A stretch of DNA of 56,521 nucleotides from NCBI GenBank assembly GCA_028819255.1, contig JAPPMB010000009.1:1-56521 (forward strand), written 5' to 3'. The stretch is from Bryobacterales bacterium (lineage in GTDB: Bacteria; Acidobacteriota; Terriglobia; Bryobacterales; UBA6623). The notes under the pieces are model-generated. The model made no database searches and was not told the DNA's origin. It saw only the letters and a program-made list of their open reading frames with translations. The position numbers and the translations under genes were made by a program. Positions 52,822 to 56,521 of this stretch are shown in pieces; position 1 is the stretch's first letter, and each line of letters begins with the position of its first letter.

Positions 52822-54285
52822 ATGGTGCTTGGCCGGATAGCCTTGGCGTTCCTCTGCTCCGCGTGCGTCGCGCCCGCATCGGACTGGACGCGATTCCGCG
52901 GACCGAACGGGACCGGCGTCGCGGAGGTGGGTCCGCTCCCCGTCGTCTTCGGACCCGACTCCAATCTGGCCTGGGAAACCGAACTGCCGCCCGGAAAGTC
53001 GTCCCCGGTCGTCACCGACAGCAAGGTGTTCGTGACCGCATGGCACGGACAGCAACTCCTGACCATCGCGCTGGACCGCGAGACGGGCAGGGAGCTGTGG
53101 CGCAGGGCCGCCCCGGCCAGACGGACCGAGTCGATGCACCGGCTCAACGACGAGGCGTCACCGACTCCGGTGACGGACGGGACGAACGTCTACGCCTTCT
53201 TCGGCGGCTACGGACTCGTGGCCTACGACGGGGAGGGAGCCGAACTCTGGACTCTCCCGCTGGGACCGTTCACCAATTTCCACGGCATGGGCGCTTCCCC
53301 CATCCTCGCCGACGGCAAGCTTGTCCTCGTCTGCGACCAGGACCTCGACTCATACGTCATCGCCGTCGATCCGGCCAACGGCGAAATCCTCTGGAGGCGG
53401 CCTCGGCCCGATTTCGTGCACAGCTTCTCCACGCCCGTGGTGCACGAGTCCGGTGACGGGGGCCGGGAGATCATCGTGCCCGGTTCGTACCGGATGATGA
53501 GCTACGCCCCGGACGGCCGCGAGCTCTGGCGGCTGGACGGCCTGACCTACCAGGTCAAGTCGGGGCCTGTCGTCCACGGCGACCGGCTGTTCTTCAACGG
53601 CTGGGCTCCCGGGGGAGAGCCGGCCGTCCGCCTCGAGCTCCCGCCGTTTCGGGAGATGCACGAGCGGTTCGACGCCAACGGCGACCTGGAACTGACCCGG
53701 GAGGAGGTTCCGGCGGACTGGCTGCCCGGCAACTGGGAGATGCACGACCGGAACAAGAACGGCACGATGGACGAACGGGACTGGGAGCACTACCGGGCCC
53801 GGCGCGTCTCCGAGAACTCGTGCATGGCCGTTCGGCTCGGAGGGCGGGGCAACGTGACGGAATCCCATACGCTCTGGCGCCACCGGAAGTCGCTGCCGGA
53901 CGTGGCCTCGCCGCTGCTCTACAGGGAGGTTCTGTATCTGGTGCGGAACGGCGGAATCGTTACGGCGCTGGAGCCGGACAGCGGGAAGGTTCTCAAGCAG
54001 GGCCGCCTTCGGGAGGCCCTCGAAGGATTCTACGCCTCGCCCGTGGCCGGCGACGGGAAGGTCTACATGGTCAGCGATGCAGGCAAGGTGGTCGTGATCG
54101 AGGCCGGCCGCGACTGGAAGGTGCTGCAGACCAACGACCTCGGGGAGGACGTCTACGCGACGCCGGCACTTGCGGATGGCGGCCTCCTGATTCGCACGAA
54201 GACGCGCCTCTACTGCTTCCGCGAGTCCGGCCCGGTCGCAGCCGTCCCCGGCGGCGCCGTTGCGACGGGTCCCGACCTCCGTTGA
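52822..54285 (+). CDS. PQQ-type beta-propeller protein with two EF-hand loops
   Basis: A 487-residue exported protein: signal peptide (RIALAFLCSACVAPAS), then an eight-bladed quinoprotein-like propeller with repeated motifs such as SSPVVTDSKVFVTAWHG, LTIALDRETGRELWRR, DGTNVYAFFGGYGLVAYD, VIAVDPANGEILWRR and MMSYAPDGRELWRLD. It carries two consecutive EF-hand loops, D284-E295 (DANGDLELTREE) and D309-D320 (DRNKNGTMDERD), inserted between blades, which implies Ca2+ binding. No PQQ-binding Trp-docking catalytic site of true dehydrogenases is evident, so a binding role is as likely. The sulfatase gene follows after 54 nt. Confidence 0.85.
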   Translation: MVLGRIALAFLCSACVAPASDWTRFRGPNGTGVAEVGPLPVVFGPDSNLAWETELPPGKSSPVVTDSKVFVTAWHGQQLLTIALDRETGRELWRRAAPARRTESMHRLNDEASPTPVTDGTNVYAFFGGYGLVAYDGEGAELWTLPLGPFTNFHGMGASPILADGKLVLVCDQDLDSYVIAVDPANGEILWRRPRPDFVHSFSTPVVHESGDGGREIIVPGSYRMMSYAPDGRELWRLDGLTYQVKSGPVVHGDRLFFNGWAPGGEPAVRLELPPFREMHERFDANGDLELTREEVPADWLPGNWEMHDRNKNGTMDERDWEHYRARRVSENSCMAVRLGGRGNVTESHTLWRHRKSLPDVASPLLYREVLYLVRNGGIVTALEPDSGKVLKQGRLREALEGFYASPVAGDGKVYMVSDAGKVVVIEAGRDWKVLQTNDLGEDVYATPALADGGLLIRTKTRLYCFRESGPVAAVPGGAVATGPDLR

Positions 54286-54339
54286 GAGAACCGCGGGCGG
54301 CGCCGCCGCAGCCCCACAGCCGCGAGGAAAGTGAGTGAG

Positions 54340-55797
54340 ATGACCAATCGATCGAACCGACGGGAGGTGCTGCGCGGCACTCTGGCCCTGGCAGCGGCAC
54401 CCTTTGCCGCGTGTGACCGCGGAGCCTCGACCGGCGAACAGTCCATGACTCCGAACGTGATCCTGTGCATGGCCGACGACCAGGGCTGGGGCGACACCGG
54501 CTACAACGGGCACCCGTTTCTGCAGACGCCCAGCCTCGATGCGATGTGCGCTGCGGGGCTGCGGTTCGACCGGTTCTACTCGGGCGCTCCGGTCTGCTCG
54601 CCGACGCGGGGCAGCGCCCTTACCGGGCGGCATCCCTACCGGTACGGGATTCCGACTGCCAACGCGGGTCACGTCCGGGCCGGGGAGGTCACCCTTGCGG
54701 AAATGCTGAAGGAACGCGGCTACGCGACCGGACACTTCGGCAAGTGGCATCTGGGAACCCTGACGAACGACGTCGAGGACGGCCGAAGAGGGGGACGCAG
54801 GCCCGAGCACTACGCACCGCCGTGGGAGCACGGATTCGACGAGTCCTTCTCCGCCGAGGTCCAGATGCCGACCTGGAATCCGATGGAGGGCCAGATGTTC
54901 CCTTCGAAGTACTGGACCGGCCCCGGCGAGCACGCGACCGAGAACCTCGACGGCGACGATTCGCGCGTCATCATGGATCGTGCCATCCCGTTCATCAGGA
55001 AGGCCGCGCAGAGCGGGACCCCGTTTCTCGCAGTGATCTGGTTCCACACGCCCCACGCGCCGGTCGTCGCCGGCCCGCGCCACCGCGGCATGTACGCGGA
55101 ATTCAGCGAGGGCGAGCAGCACTACTACGGCTGCATCACCGCTCTCGACGATCAGGTCGGCCGGCTGCGCGCGGAGCTGCGGGACCTGGGAGCGGCCGGG
55201 AACACGATGCTCTGGTACTGCAGCGACAACGGTCCCGAGGGCAGGACGCCCCGAGCGGGGAACTCCCGGGGATCCAGCGGCGGGCTGCGGGGGCGCAAGC
55301 GCAGCCTGTTCGAAGGGGGCGTGCGGGTTCCGGGGATTCTGGAATGGCCGGATCGCGTGGCTGCCGGCAGGTCCACCGCCGTCCCCTGTTCCACATCCGA
55401 CTACCTCCCGACCGTTGCGGACGTGCTGGGCCTGGACTCTCCTGCGGGTGATCGTCCTCTCGACGGGATCAGCCTGGCGCCCCTCATCGACGGCGGCATG
55501 GAGAGGCGCGGAGGGCGGATCGCCTTCCAGTGTCCCGACGGCGCCGAGAGGGGGATGCAGAGCCGGCTGGGCTCGCCGGACCACGCATTGATCGGCGACC
55601 GGTTCAAGTTTCTTTCGTATCTTGACGAGGAGAGAGCCAGGGACGACATGCTCTTTGACCTGGCGGCAGATCCGGGAGAACGACACAATCTCGTGGAGGA
55701 ACTGCCCGAACTTGCGGCCTCGATGAGAAGAGAGCTGGAGGAGTGGGACGTTTCCTGCGAGCGAAGCGACCAGGGTGCCGACTACGGCACCGGGTGA
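54340..55797 (+). CDS. Tat-exported sulfatase (Cys type)
   Basis: A 485-residue sulfatase. The N-terminus NRREVLRGTLALAAAPFAACD has a twin-arginine-like motif and a lipobox FAAC, so it may be Tat-exported and lipidated. Seen: NVILCMADDQGWGDTGYNG, the CxPTR motif VCSPTRGSALTG with Cys86, GHFGKWHLG, FHTPHAPVV and WYCSDNGPEGRTPR for the second metal site. This is the arylsulfatase A-like type. GAGGAAAG precedes the ATG by about 9 nt; a GTG at 54331 is an alternative. Located 54 bp after the propeller gene, likely in one transcript. Confidence 0.92.
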   Translation: MTNRSNRREVLRGTLALAAAPFAACDRGASTGEQSMTPNVILCMADDQGWGDTGYNGHPFLQTPSLDAMCAAGLRFDRFYSGAPVCSPTRGSALTGRHPYRYGIPTANAGHVRAGEVTLAEMLKERGYATGHFGKWHLGTLTNDVEDGRRGGRRPEHYAPPWEHGFDESFSAEVQMPTWNPMEGQMFPSKYWTGPGEHATENLDGDDSRVIMDRAIPFIRKAAQSGTPFLAVIWFHTPHAPVVAGPRHRGMYAEFSEGEQHYYGCITALDDQVGRLRAELRDLGAAGNTMLWYCSDNGPEGRTPRAGNSRGSSGGLRGRKRSLFEGGVRVPGILEWPDRVAAGRSTAVPCSTSDYLPTVADVLGLDSPAGDRPLDGISLAPLIDGGMERRGGRIAFQCPDGAERGMQSRLGSPDHALIGDRFKFLSYLDEERARDDMLFDLAADPGERHNLVEELPELAASMRRELEEWDVSCERSDQGADYGTG

Positions 55798-55867
55798 GGG
55801 GACAGCCGGCCCGGAGATCTCCAGTTGGCCAAGACAGCAGCGTGTTGCGCGAAGAGAGCGGGATGGA

Positions 55868-56266
55868 ATGAGCAGCGAGTTCAACAGTGCATCGGAGGTT
55901 CGGCGCGAGGAGGTGCCGTGGGGATCCTTGGCCTGGTACAGCGATCCCGCCTCCACCGGGGCTGCGGACCTGGTGGCAGTCGCGGTGACCTTCAACCCGG
56001 GGGCCGGGCACGCCTTCCACAGGCATCCCAACCAGGAGGAGTTCATCCTCGTCCTCGAAGGACGGATCGAGCAGTGGGTCGGTCGGAAGAAGCGGATGCT
56101 CGGCCCGGGCGATTCCGCGTTTGTCGGCAGGGACGTGGTGCATGCGTCATTCAACACCGGCAGTCAGGCGGCCCGGCTGCTGGCCGTCCTGGGTCCGTCG
56201 GTCGGCCAGGCGGGATACGAACTTGTCGATGTCGCGGGAGAGGAGCCCTGGGTCTCGATCCGGTGA
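55868..56266 (+). CDS. Cupin-domain protein
   Basis: A 132-residue single cupin. Seen: FNPGAGHAFHRHPNQEEFILVLEG (cupin motif 1 with the H-x-H pair and Glu; residues about 40-63) and motif 2 GPGDSAFVGRDVVHASFNTG with the third His. These bind a metal in many cupins, but sugar isomerase, oxygenase and binding functions all occur. It follows the sulfatase by 70 nt with GGGATGGA before the ATG. It may be the last gene of the propeller-sulfatase-cupin set. Confidence 0.88.
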   Translation: MSSEFNSASEVRREEVPWGSLAWYSDPASTGAADLVAVAVTFNPGAGHAFHRHPNQEEFILVLEGRIEQWVGRKKRMLGPGDSAFVGRDVVHASFNTGSQAARLLAVLGPSVGQAGYELVDVAGEEPWVSIR

Positions 56267-56352
56267 GGGCCGTCGGCCCTCTGGTACTCGTTGCATCCTG
56301 TTGGATAACTTATGAATTTTCCACAATTTACACGCTTTGTCTTGAGCATAGG

Positions 56353-56521
56353 ATGAAGTTGGAGATGCATCAAACGGAAGAGCGTCTCGTTGAGAAAACC
56401 GATGCGGCAGCGAAGCGTGTAGAGAATGCCGACACGAATCGGAAAGAAGAGCGCGAGCGCACTAGACCGAAGTTCCCCCCTAGCATAGACCAAGAAACGG
56501 CCCTAAGCCCTTTCGAATCAA
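56353..56521 (+). CDS. Partial hypothetical gene running off the right edge
   Basis: From ATG 56353 the frame stays open to the window end (56 codons) and encodes a charged, helical-looking sequence (EERLVEKTDAAAKRVENA; RKEERERTRP). The local GC content is lower than elsewhere. No Shine-Dalgarno of note precedes it and no family is recognised. It may be the start of a coiled-coil protein or a chance frame. Confidence 0.3.
   Translation, partial: MKLEMHQTEERLVEKTDAAAKRVENADTNRKEERERTRPKFPPSIDQETALSPFES

Noticed and set aside
53350..56157. A minus-strand frame of 935 codons
   Set aside because: It is the antisense shadow of the PQQ propeller and sulfatase genes; high GC at third positions keeps the antisense frame free of stops.
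56317..56325. TTTTCCACA, close to a DnaA box
   Set aside because: A single imperfect copy in an AT-rich stretch; no cluster of boxes and no dnaA or dnaN gene, so no replication origin is claimed.

Overview
The window is 56.5 kb of GC-rich chromosomal DNA with dense coding on both strands. It carries two blocks of conserved housekeeping genes: rplM-rpsI-rpsB-tsf-pyrH-frr-thiE-alaS on the left, and rimP-nusA-infB-DUF503 at 37.8-43.4 kb. Between and around them lie genes typical of soil or marine polymer degraders: three Cys-type sulfatases, DUF1080 and ThuA proteins, two FG-GAP/VCBS proteins, SMP-30, a DUF1592 cytochrome with DUF1552, a PQQ-type propeller and an FAD oxidoreductase. This mix suggests an uncultured member of Acidobacteriota. 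Planctomycetota or a related lineage is possible. The phylum is an inference from gene content, not from a marker phylogeny.

Layout. 0.4-1.1 kb: a TylF-type methyltransferase, divergent from the ribosomal block. 1.5-8.9 kb: the translation operon(s). 9-14.6 kb: DUF1080, VCBS, SDR, a GAF-like protein and a soluble lytic transglycosylase. 14.9-17.6 kb (minus): a lipoprotein, an FtsX permease and an ABC ATPase. 17.7-21.2 kb: PhyH dioxygenase, sodium/solute symporter and 2-hydroxyacid dehydrogenase. 21.5-22.2 kb: a VapBC pair. 22.7-25.6 kb: rho, a thioesterase and a ThuA lipoprotein. 25.9-34 kb: propeller, two sulfatases, DUF454, ChrA, DinB and a second VCBS protein. 34.2-35.4 kb: a decayed P-loop ATPase in lower-GC DNA. 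36-43.4 kb: FAD oxidoreductase and the rimP-nusA-infB operon. 43.7-45.7 kb: GNAT, an AT-rich spacer and a frameshifted SMP-30 gene. 46-52.6 kb (minus): DUF1592-DUF1552-ankyrin, then PspC and a GHMP kinase. 52.8-56.3 kb: PQQ propeller, sulfatase and cupin. The right edge is AT-rich with an open partial frame.

Most notable observations. infB can begin only at an ATT codon, behind a perfect Shine-Dalgarno and right after nusA. A promoter-plus-intrinsic-terminator leader lies directly before rimP and looks like an attenuator of the rimP-nusA-infB operon. Several accessory genes have a TANNNT -10-like box 6-9 bp before the start codon and no Shine-Dalgarno, as leaderless transcripts do. The PQQ-type propeller carries two consecutive EF-hand loops. 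A secreted DUF1592-DUF1552-ankyrin operon may be a functional unit. I saw no rRNA, tRNA, CRISPR array, insertion sequence or phage gene.
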